DNA from: Gracilimonas sp017641085
Lineage (GTDB): Bacteria > Bacteroidota > Rhodothermia > Balneolales > Balneolaceae
DNA: 64,000 nt
Assembly: GCF_046115515.1 (NCBI RefSeq)
Contig: NZ_CP175953.1
Strand: one strand, 5' to 3'
Under the pieces are notes generated by a model, which was given only the letters and a program-made list of their open reading frames with translations, had not been told where the DNA came from and did no database searches. Position 1 is the stretch's first letter, and each line of letters begins with the position of its first letter. Below, in pieces: positions 44,974 through 52,555 of the stretch. The translations under genes were made by a program, and so were the position numbers.

Positions 44974-45074
44974 TGATGTAGTGACATGGTGATAAAGTGA
45001 TTAGGTGATGTCCATAAACTCCTCAACAAATCACTTAACCACTTTATCACCTAATCACCTAACCACCTGATCAC
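44974..45074. repeat. Octamer array and 22-bp inverted repeat between convergent genes
   Basis: The entire gap between the DUF4342 gene and trxB consists of variants of the octamer ATCACCTA (six successive units at about 45030-45077) and of its complement on the left. The arms 44988-45009 and 45030-45051 pair with two mismatches in 22 bp, so the RNA would form a strong hairpin and probably terminates both convergent genes. Confidence 0.8.
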
Positions 45075-46052
45075 TTACTTCCAATGAGATTCGGCGATGG
45101 CTTCTTCGCTTTCAAGCTCACCTAAATAGCGTTCGGCATCAAGAGCGGCTTTACATCCGGTTCCTGCTGCAGTTACTGCCTGTCGATAAACGGCATCCAT
45201 AGCATCTCCGCAAGCAAACAATCCGGGTAGGTCGGTTTCGGTTGATTGACCTTTTGTTTTGATGTAGCCTACGTCATCCATTTCCACCACACCTTTAAAA
45301 AGGTCCGTGTTTGGCTTGTGACCGATAGCTACAAAAACGCCGGTCACATCATCCAGAGTAGTTACTTCATCGGTATTATTATTCTTTATTTTCACTCCCT
45401 CAACAACCTTGTCGCCGAGTACTTCAATCAGCTCGCTGTCCCACATAAACTCAATCTTATCGTTATTGAATGCGCGGGTTTGCATTGCCTTGGAAGCACG
45501 GAGTTCGTCCCGACGATGAACCACGGTAACTTTACTGGCAAATTTAGTCAGGAAGGTGGCTTCTTCCATGGCTGTATCACCGCCACCAACTACTACTACA
45601 TGTTGATCCCGGAAGAATGCACCGTCGCAAGTTGCACAGGCTGATACGCCTTTACCTCTCAGCTTCTGCTCGCTTTCAAGGTGCAGCCATTTAGCTGAAG
45701 CGCCGGTGGATGCAATAATTGCATTCGCGTACACCTCGGTTTTTTCATCAACAGTGATTTTATAGGGACGTTTGCTGAAGTCGATATCAGATACAAAACC
45801 GTAGCGACAATCGGCTCCAAATCGGGTAGCCTGCTCTCGGAAGTCCTGCATCATTTTCGGTCCCATTACTCCTTCCGGATAGCCGGGAAAATTTTCTACA
45901 TCGGTGGTTGTCATAAGCTGACCACCGGGCTCAGGACCTTCAAATACCAATGGACTTAAATCGGCTCTGGCTGCATATAAAGCAGCAGTTAAACCTGCAG
46001 GACCACTTCCCACAATTACAACGTCAAATGTTTTTCCGGCAATATCTTCCAT
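45075..46052 (-). CDS. trxB: Thioredoxin-disulfide reductase
   Basis: A 325-residue FAD flavoprotein that reduces thioredoxin with NADPH. GSGPAGLTAALYAARA binds FAD, the redox-active pair is in ACATCDG at about 140, VVGGGDTAMEEA binds NADPH and GLFACGDAMD closes the FAD site. Length and motif order are those of bacterial TrxB. The last residues (EEAIAESHWK) are variable. Divergent from pnt with a 291-bp gap that probably holds both promoters. Confidence 0.96.
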   Translation of the reverse strand: MEDIAGKTFDVVIVGSGPAGLTAALYAARADLSPLVFEGPEPGGQLMTTTDVENFPGYPEGVMGPKMMQDFREQATRFGADCRYGFVSDIDFSKRPYKITVDEKTEVYANAIIASTGASAKWLHLESEQKLRGKGVSACATCDGAFFRDQHVVVVGGGDTAMEEATFLTKFASKVTVVHRRDELRASKAMQTRAFNNDKIEFMWDSELIEVLGDKVVEGVKIKNNNTDEVTTLDDVTGVFVAIGHKPNTDLFKGVVEMDDVGYIKTKGQSTETDLPGLFACGDAMDAVYRQAVTAAGTGCKAALDAERYLGELESEEAIAESHWK

Positions 46053-46330
46053 ATCTCAAATCTTTGGTTAATTCGACTCCAATTATAAGGTTTTGAGAAC
46101 AAAATAATCTGTCTAATTCTCTATTGTATTCATAGATCAAGCTTATGCTAAACCTCAAACTGCTCAGCTTATATTTTCGCTTTAGAGATGCATTTCCAAC
46201 ACGAGTTCTTACTTTTCTTAAGACCCCACGCTCAAAGAGTATCAACCCCTTTTCAATTCTCACAAAAAAGCATACCCAATAGCATTTGTGATATTCACCG
46301 ATTTCATTATGTTAATCAAAATGTTTTAAC

Positions 46331-46335
46331 GGAGG
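46331..46335 (+). promoter_or_regulatory. Shine-Dalgarno site for pntA (decides a GTG start)
   Basis: GGAGG lies 8 nt before GTG at 46344, giving a protein that starts VIVGVLKET, the conserved start of transhydrogenase alpha subunits. Longer in-frame readings upstream lack conservation and a ribosome site. The rest of the 46053-46343 gap shows nothing I can name. Confidence 0.8.
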
Positions 46336-46343
46336 ATAAAAAA

Positions 46344-47462
46344 GTGATTGTTGGAGTTTTAAAGGAAACGGCTGAACATGAACGTCGGGTTGCACTTACG
46401 CCCGAAGTCACTGACCAACTGATTAAACAGGGCCTGGAAGTTTGGGTTGAAGAAGATGCCGGACTCGCATCCAACTTTTTAGACCAACATTACAAAGATT
46501 CAGGAGCTAAAGTAGTGTCCGGCAGGGATGAAATCCTCACCCAAACAGACATCCTCCTTACTATTCAAACTCCTTCCAAAGAAGAACTTAAGAAGTTAAA
46601 AAAAGGAGCCATTCTCATTTGCTTTCTCTGGGCTCTACAGCACCCTGAGTTGGTAAAAGATCTCAAAGAACTGGAAATTTCTTCGCTTGGGATGGATGCC
46701 ATCCCCCGCATATCGCGAGCGCAAAATATGGATGCATTGTCTTCCATGAGCTCCATTGCCGGGTATAAGTCTGCTCTGATTGCGGCCAATGAGCTGGACA
46801 AATATTTACCCATGATGATGACCGCAGCCGGAACTATCCCACCATCCAAAGCCCTCGTTTTAGGGGCCGGAGTTGCCGGTCTTCAGGCTATTGCAACCTG
46901 CAAACGACTGGGATCTGTGGTTGAAGCTTTTGACATCCGCCCGGAAGTAAAAGAACAGGTAGAAAGCTTGGGGGCCAAGTTCGTTGAAGTTGAACTTGGT
47001 GAAGAAGACACACAAACCGAAGGAGGTTATGCCAAAGAGCTGGATAAAAGTAAGCAAGACCTCCAGCGTGAAGCCATACATAAGCACGCGAAGAAGTCAG
47101 ACATCATCATCACTACTGCTTTGATACCGGGCAGGCCCGCACCGCTTCTTATCACCGAGCAGATGGTGAAAGATATGGCCCCGGGTTCTGTGATCGTTGA
47201 TATAGCTGCTGAAAACGGCGGAAATTGTGAACTGACCGAGGCCGGAAAAACTGTCATCAAACATGATGTTAAAATTGTGGGCCCTGTAAATTTACCGAGC
47301 CGGCTTTCTCATCATGCCAGCAAGCTTTATTCAAAGAATATGTACGCTCTACTAAATCTTCTTATTAAAGAAGGAAAAGCAAATTTTGATTTTGAAGACG
47401 AGATTCTGCTTAAAACCACCATTACCCATCAGGGCAAAACAATCAGTCCAATGTTGAAATAA
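46344..47462 (+). CDS. pntAA: NAD(P) transhydrogenase subunit alpha, part 1
   Basis: A 372-residue soluble NAD(H)-binding subunit. It begins at a GTG with a strong ribosome site. KETAEHERRVALTPE, SSMSSIAGYKSALIAA and GAGVAGLQAIATCKRLG (Rossmann fold) are characteristic. With the next two genes it forms the proton-translocating transhydrogenase that makes NADPH from NADH using the proton gradient. The alpha subunit is split, as in Rhodospirillum-type enzymes. The product ends at TAA, and 48 bp with a GTTC-rich repeat separate it from part 2. Confidence 0.94.
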   Translation: MIVGVLKETAEHERRVALTPEVTDQLIKQGLEVWVEEDAGLASNFLDQHYKDSGAKVVSGRDEILTQTDILLTIQTPSKEELKKLKKGAILICFLWALQHPELVKDLKELEISSLGMDAIPRISRAQNMDALSSMSSIAGYKSALIAANELDKYLPMMMTAAGTIPPSKALVLGAGVAGLQAIATCKRLGSVVEAFDIRPEVKEQVESLGAKFVEVELGEEDTQTEGGYAKELDKSKQDLQREAIHKHAKKSDIIITTALIPGRPAPLLITEQMVKDMAPGSVIVDIAAENGGNCELTEAGKTVIKHDVKIVGPVNLPSRLSHHASKLYSKNMYALLNLLIKEGKANFDFEDEILLKTTITHQGKTISPMLK

Positions 47463-47499
47463 ACATCGAACAAGGAACACCGAACTTCGAAGTTCAAAA
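47461..47499 (-). repeat. GTTC-rich dispersed repeat, copy 4
   Basis: AACATCGAACAAGGAACACC followed by GAACTTCGAAGTTC, reverse orientation relative to copy 1. It starts at the pntAA stop codon and fills most of the gap to pntAB. Confidence 0.7.
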
Positions 47500-47510
47500 C
47501 TCATACTGCT

Positions 47511-47807
47511 ATGTCAGCTTTAATTTTTTCTTTATTCATATTTGTTCTGGCCTGTTTTATTGGGTTTGAACTTATTTCAAAAGTACCCCCAACCCTGCAT
47601 ACTCCGCTTATGTCTGGGGCAAATGCCATTTCAGGCATCACCATTGTAGGGGCGCTAATTGTAGCCGGCCATTCGGGTGTGGATTCTCAGATGAGTCAAA
47701 TCATCGGTTTTGTTGCCATCGTATTTGCCACTATTAATGTGGTGGGCGGTTTTATGGTTACCGATCGCATGCTGGAGATGTTCAAGAAAAAGGAGGATGA
47801 CAAATGA
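47511..47807 (+). CDS. pntAB: NAD(P) transhydrogenase subunit alpha, part 2
   Basis: A 98-residue membrane protein with three helices: LIFSLFIFVLACFIGFELI, GANAISGITIVGALIVAGH and IIGFVAIVFATINVVGGF. The TLHTPLMSGANAISGI segment is the conserved part of the PntA membrane domain. It is the small separate subunit of split transhydrogenases and forms part of the proton channel. The stop overlaps the pntB start by 4 bp (ATGA). Confidence 0.94.
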   Translation: MSALIFSLFIFVLACFIGFELISKVPPTLHTPLMSGANAISGITIVGALIVAGHSGVDSQMSQIIGFVAIVFATINVVGGFMVTDRMLEMFKKKEDDK

Positions 47808-49222
47808 GCCAGTTTTTACCTGAAAGCTTTTTGCCTTTTGTACCCGATGTCATCCAGATTATATACCTGATTGCGACCTTCTTTTTTATTCGTGGGTTGA
47901 AGTTGCTGAACTCTCCCGCCACAGCCCGAAAGGGAAATCAATATGCAGCTATTGGGATGTTAATTGGTATTGCCGTCACTCTTTTCGATCAGCAAATTAT
48001 TTCTTTTGAATGGATTGTAGCCGGTGTAGTTATTGGCGGTTTGATCGGCGCTGTGCTTGCCAAAAAAGTAGCTATGACAGCCATGCCGGAACTTGTAGCT
48101 GTGTTTAATGGATTTGGTGGTGGTGCATCAGCTTTAGTCGCCTGGGGAGAATTTTCCAGGCTGACCGATCCCACCGTTATGACACCTGACAGTTTGGTTA
48201 CCACAGGCTTAGGCATCTTCATCGGAGCCTTAACCTTCACCGGCAGTTTTATCGCCTTTGGTAAACTGAAAGGATTTATTTCCGGAAACGCCATCACCTT
48301 TCCAGGACTGAACGTTATTAATATCGGGTCCATGATTGGTGTGGTGGTTCTGATCGGAGTCTTCACTTTCGATCCCACTAATCAAACCATCTTCTGGATT
48401 ATTCTCGGGCTTTCACTATTGATTGGAATCACCTCCGTCATCCCCATTGGCGGAGCAGACATGCCGGTTGTTATTTCCCTGCTTAACTCCTATTCAGGCA
48501 TTGCCGCCTCCATGGCCGGCTTTGTTATTGGCAACAACCTCCTGATTATTGCCGGAGCGCTGGTTGGTGCAGCCGGACTCATCCTTACCCAAATTATGTG
48601 CAAGGCTATGAACCGCTCGTTAACCAACGTAATATTTGGAGCCTTTGGGGGCGAAGCAGGCGGAACTGCAAGTGGCGAAGAAGGAGACAAAACTGTTCGC
48701 GAAACCTCTGCGGAAGATTTAGCTATTCAGGTTGCGTATGCTTCAAAAGTTGTGATTGTACCGGGATATGGATTGGCTGTTGCCCAGGCCCAGCATGTTA
48801 TTAAAGAAGTGGCCGGAAAACTCGAAGAGCGCGGTGTGCAGGTTAAATACGGGATTCACCCTGTAGCCGGACGCATGCCCGGACACATGAACGTACTTTT
48901 AGCCGAAGCCGATGTCCCCTACGACCAGCTGTTGGACATGGATCAAATCAACCCGGAATTTAAATCGACGGATGTGGTATTGGTGATTGGAGCCAATGAT
49001 GTCGTAAATCCTGTCGCTAAAACCGAGCCCGGCAGCCCCATCTATGGTATGCCTATACTTAATGTGGATGAAGCCAAACGAACGGTGGTCTTTAAGCGAA
49101 GTTTAAGCCCCGGTTATGCCGGCATCGATAATCCGTTGTTTTATGACGAGAAGAACCAAATGTTTTTTGGGGATGCCAAGAAGAGTTTGCAGGCTCTGAA
49201 TGAAGCATTGAATAACGTTTAG
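47804..49222 (+). CDS. pntB: NAD(P) transhydrogenase subunit beta
   Basis: A 472-residue subunit. About eight membrane helices at about 15-265 are followed by the NADP(H)-binding domain (about 290-472) with VPGYGLAVAQAQ, GIHPVAGRMPGHMNVLLAEA and DVVLVIGANDVVNPVA. It completes the proton-translocating transhydrogenase with the two split alpha subunits upstream. Translationally coupled to pntAB through a 4-bp overlap. A possible terminator lies about 60 bp downstream. Confidence 0.96.
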   Translation: MSQFLPESFLPFVPDVIQIIYLIATFFFIRGLKLLNSPATARKGNQYAAIGMLIGIAVTLFDQQIISFEWIVAGVVIGGLIGAVLAKKVAMTAMPELVAVFNGFGGGASALVAWGEFSRLTDPTVMTPDSLVTTGLGIFIGALTFTGSFIAFGKLKGFISGNAITFPGLNVINIGSMIGVVVLIGVFTFDPTNQTIFWIILGLSLLIGITSVIPIGGADMPVVISLLNSYSGIAASMAGFVIGNNLLIIAGALVGAAGLILTQIMCKAMNRSLTNVIFGAFGGEAGGTASGEEGDKTVRETSAEDLAIQVAYASKVVIVPGYGLAVAQAQHVIKEVAGKLEERGVQVKYGIHPVAGRMPGHMNVLLAEADVPYDQLLDMDQINPEFKSTDVVLVIGANDVVNPVAKTEPGSPIYGMPILNVDEAKRTVVFKRSLSPGYAGIDNPLFYDEKNQMFFGDAKKSLQALNEALNNV

Positions 49223-49280
49223 AATGGAACACGCATATCGCTGATTTTGCGAATCACCCCAGTCAAACAACACTCAAGTA

Positions 49281-49327
49281 CTTACTTCAGCCTCGCTCCT
49301 GCGTTCTTTATTGAAGTGAGGTTTTTA
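49281..49327 (+). terminator. Possible terminator of the pnt operon
   Basis: CTTACTTCA and TGAAGTGAG can pair (one mismatch) around a 22-nt loop, followed by GTTTTTA. The long loop makes it only moderately convincing. Confidence 0.4.
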
Positions 49328-49410
49328 CAGATAATTGCCATTCTTATTTCAGAACCGCTTATCTTTTCATTTCAGCATTTCAAGACAAACTGACTATTAG
49401 ATTATCACAC

Positions 49411-49917
49411 ATGCCATCTACTAAATTTATCCGACTATTTATTCCGGTACTGTTTCTGTTTTTTGTCACCGTTTCCTGCTCTGATGACAGCGGGTGCAAT
49501 CAGAAGCCCAATACGGCAGTAAATCAGGCCCAGCTGCAGTTAGATATTGATGAAATTGAAGCCTATCTCACCGAAAATAATATTGAAGCTGAAGTTCATG
49601 AATCCGGCCTGCGGTATGTGATCAATGAACCCGGGGACGGTAAAACAGCCACCCTTTGCGACCAAATCACGATCAGTTATGAAGGACGTTTGCTTTCGGA
49701 CGGCAGTGTATTTGATGACAGTGACGGCAAAAATGTAGCCTTCCCCCTCAGCCGATTGATCATCGGGTGGCAGGTTGGCATTCCTTTAATTGAAGAAGGC
49801 GGAAGCATTACCCTTTACGTGCCATCCTCTTATGGATATGGAAGCCGGGGCGCCGGGGATGATATCCCACCTAACGCCAACCTTATTTTTGAAGTCAGCC
49901 TGGCCCGGGTTTTTTAG
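49411..49917 (+). CDS. FKBP-type peptidyl-prolyl isomerase lipoprotein
   Basis: A 168-residue exported protein with a lipoprotein signal (VTVSC, Cys23). After a short linker the FKBP domain covers about 60-168: ISYEGRLLSDGSVFDDSDG, FPLSRLIIGWQVGIPLIEEGG, LYVPSSYGYGSRGAGDDIPPNANLIFEVSL. The active-site Tyr, Asp, Ile/Trp and Tyr positions are kept. It should assist folding of envelope proteins by proline isomerisation. Monocistronic by spacing. Confidence 0.93.
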   Translation: MPSTKFIRLFIPVLFLFFVTVSCSDDSGCNQKPNTAVNQAQLQLDIDEIEAYLTENNIEAEVHESGLRYVINEPGDGKTATLCDQITISYEGRLLSDGSVFDDSDGKNVAFPLSRLIIGWQVGIPLIEEGGSITLYVPSSYGYGSRGAGDDIPPNANLIFEVSLARVF

Positions 49918-50031
49918 TTTTTTCCTTCCAATAAACAAAACCTATCACAGCTTAAAGCTTTATTGATTTTACCGGCATCCGGGGATTTCCTTTCTTTCAG
50001 TTATATTGAAAAGAAATTAAACGGAGATAGT

Positions 50032-52299
50032 ATGGCTGATAAAAATGAAAGCTCTGCAAATAAGGCAGGCACGTATAAAGCTAATGATTCTAAAGCTCAC
50101 GGAGACGGAGACATTAGTAAATGTCCATTTCACAATGGATCCCTGCGTGAGACGGCCGGTGGCGGTACCGGAAACCGCGAGTGGTGGCCCAATAAATTAA
50201 ACCTGAATATTCTTCGCCAGCATTCTTCCAAATCAGATCCTATGGGTGAAGATTTTGATTACGCAGAAGAATTTAAGAAGCTGGACCTGGATGAAGTCAA
50301 AAAAGATCTTAACGACCTGATGACTGACTCCCAGGAATGGTGGCCGGCCGACTTTGGTCACTATGGTCCACTTATGATTCGAATGGCATGGCACAGCGCC
50401 GGAACCTACCGTGTAGTTGACGGCCGTGGCGGAGGAAGCACCGGAAATCAGCGTTTTGCTCCCCTCAACAGCTGGCCCGATAACGTGAATCTTGATAAAG
50501 CGCGTCTATTACTGTGGCCTGTAAAACAGAAATACGGCAACAAACTTTCCTGGGGAGACCTGATGATTCTCGCCGGAAACGTAGCCCTCGAATCAATGGG
50601 TTTTGAGACCTTTGGCTTTGGTGGCGGACGTAAAGATGTGTGGGAACCGGAAGAAGATATTTACTGGGGTTCTGAAGGTGAATGGCTTGGAGACCAGCGC
50701 CACACCGAAGACGGTGAATTGGAAGAACCTTTAGGGGCCGACCATATGGGACTGATTTATGTAAATCCTGAAGGGCCCAACGGAGAACCTGATCCAAAGA
50801 AAGCCGCAGAATACATTCGCCAGACATTTGCCCGTATGGCCATGAATGATGAAGAAACCGTTGCCCTTATAGCCGGTGGTCACACTTTCGGTAAAACGCA
50901 CGGAGCAGCTCCTGAATCACACTTAGGTGCGGAACCGGAAGCGGCAGGTATTGAAGAAATGGGGCTTGGATGGAAGAGCTCTCACGGATCCGGAAAAGGC
51001 AACGATACCATTACAAGTGGCCTTGAAGGTGCATGGACGCAGACTCCTACAGAATGGAGTAACAACTTTTTTAAAAACCTTTTTGAGTACGAATGGGAAA
51101 AGTATAAAAGTCCGGCCGGTGCCTGGCAATGGAGACCTAAAGACGGAGCCGGTGAAGGCACTATTCCTGATGCTCACGATCCGGAGAAAAAGCATGCACC
51201 GTTTATGCTGACTACCGATCTTTCTCTGAAAGAAGATCCGGCATATGAGAAAATATCTCGCCGTTTCTACGAGAATCCGGATGAATTCGCTGATGCTTTT
51301 GCACGTGCGTGGTATAAACTTACTCACCGTGATATGGGGCCAAAATCACTCCTGATAGGGCCGGAAGTACCTGAAGAAGAGCTGTTATGGCAAGATCCCA
51401 TTCCGGAAGTTAATCATGAATTAGTTGATGAGAATGACATTGCCGAACTGAAAGAGAAAATTCTCGATTCCGGACTATCCATATCAGAATTGGTTTCTAC
51501 AGCGTGGGCATCTGCTTCCACATATCGTCAATCAGACAAACGAGGAGGTGCTAACGGTGCCCGAGTTAGACTGGCTCCTCAAAAAGATTGGGAAGTAAAC
51601 AACCCCGAGCAGTTAAACAAAGTGCTGAATACCTATGAAACCATTCAGCAGTGGTTTAACGAAAATCAGTCCGGCGATAAGAAGATTTCTATTGCTGACC
51701 TGATTGTATTGGGTGGAGCTGCCGGAATTGAAAAAGCAGCCAAAGATGCCGGTCATGACATCACCGTACCGTTTACACCCGGACGAACCGATGCTACCGC
51801 CGAGCAAACCGACGAAGAGTCATTTGCCTGGCTGGAGCCACCAGCGGATGGATTCCGTAATTACTACAACCCCAAGCACAATACCACACAGGAAGAGATG
51901 CTGGTTGACAAAGCTCAGCTGCTTTCTCTGACCCCACCGGAAATGACGGTGCTGGTAGGTGGAATGCGCGTGTTGGAAACCAACTATGACGGTTCCAAGA
52001 AGGGTGTATTTACGGACAAGCCGGGTACTCTTTCCAATGATTTCTTCAAGAATCTGCTGGATATGAATACAACCTGGCAGGCTACAACCGACAAGCAGGA
52101 TGTGTTTGTTGGCAGTGACCGCAAAACCGGAGATGTGAAATGGAGCGGAACCCGCGCCGACCTGATATTCGGGTCCAACTCTGAGCTTAGGGCACTTGCA
52201 GAAGTGTACGGCACAGAGGAATCCGAAGAGAAGTTTGTGAAGGACTTCGTTAAAGCATGGAACAAGGTTATGACCCTTGACCGCTTTGATCTGAAGTAA
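50032..52299 (+). CDS. katG: Catalase-peroxidase KatG
   Basis: A 755-residue heme enzyme that removes H2O2. The ATG at 50032 follows GGAGA; an earlier in-frame ATG at 49963 gives an unconserved extension. The distal site RMAWHSAGTYR has Arg, Trp and His; the proximal His lies in AGGHTFGKTHGA; the Tyr of the Met-Tyr-Trp adduct lies in GLIYVNPEGP. N- and C-terminal halves are the usual tandem peroxidase domains (second half from about 430, LVSTAWASASTYRQSD). Full length. No oxyR or perR gene is adjacent. A strong terminator follows. Confidence 0.97.
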   Translation: MADKNESSANKAGTYKANDSKAHGDGDISKCPFHNGSLRETAGGGTGNREWWPNKLNLNILRQHSSKSDPMGEDFDYAEEFKKLDLDEVKKDLNDLMTDSQEWWPADFGHYGPLMIRMAWHSAGTYRVVDGRGGGSTGNQRFAPLNSWPDNVNLDKARLLLWPVKQKYGNKLSWGDLMILAGNVALESMGFETFGFGGGRKDVWEPEEDIYWGSEGEWLGDQRHTEDGELEEPLGADHMGLIYVNPEGPNGEPDPKKAAEYIRQTFARMAMNDEETVALIAGGHTFGKTHGAAPESHLGAEPEAAGIEEMGLGWKSSHGSGKGNDTITSGLEGAWTQTPTEWSNNFFKNLFEYEWEKYKSPAGAWQWRPKDGAGEGTIPDAHDPEKKHAPFMLTTDLSLKEDPAYEKISRRFYENPDEFADAFARAWYKLTHRDMGPKSLLIGPEVPEEELLWQDPIPEVNHELVDENDIAELKEKILDSGLSISELVSTAWASASTYRQSDKRGGANGARVRLAPQKDWEVNNPEQLNKVLNTYETIQQWFNENQSGDKKISIADLIVLGGAAGIEKAAKDAGHDITVPFTPGRTDATAEQTDEESFAWLEPPADGFRNYYNPKHNTTQEEMLVDKAQLLSLTPPEMTVLVGGMRVLETNYDGSKKGVFTDKPGTLSNDFFKNLLDMNTTWQATTDKQDVFVGSDRKTGDVKWSGTRADLIFGSNSELRALAEVYGTEESEEKFVKDFVKAWNKVMTLDRFDLK

Positions 52300-52333
52300 T
52301 CTGATCCTTCATATCTCAACAATACTTTTAAAG

Positions 52334-52365
52334 GCAGCCTGATTTAGTTCAGGCTGCTTTTTTTA
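52334..52365 (+). terminator. Rho-independent terminator of katG
   Basis: A perfect 9-bp stem GCAGCCTGA/TCAGGCTGC with a 6-nt loop is followed by eight T, 34 bp after the katG stop codon. Confidence 0.93.
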
Positions 52366-52410
52366 TTTTATTCTGAAATGTACTCAGTTTTCACGTCCAT
52401 GCATATTCAG

Positions 52411-52431
52411 ATTCCGGATCAAGTCCGGAAT
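52411..52431. repeat. Palindrome ATTCCGGA-TCAAG-TCCGGAAT
   Basis: Perfect 8-bp arms with a 5-nt spacer in the 256-bp gap between katG and the M1 peptidase gene. The form ATTCCGGA..TCCGGAATGAC is a kind of short dispersed element seen in many genomes. Apart from the katG terminator, nothing else is seen in this gap. Confidence 0.5.
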
Positions 52432-52555
52432 GACAACCTTTAGTGTTATTGGCGCTCGTTCCTATCAGCCTGTCACTATTCTTTACAAAATCGGGGCTTG
52501 AATTCTTTATGAATGTTGGTACTTTTGCCTGCGTCCAAAAATTAAAATCAGACTT

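Noticed and set aside
44778..45050. A Ser-rich 90-codon minus-strand frame
   Set aside because: It is antisense to the acidic Glu/Lys tail of the DUF4342 protein; the Ser/Phe runs are a result of that low-complexity sequence.
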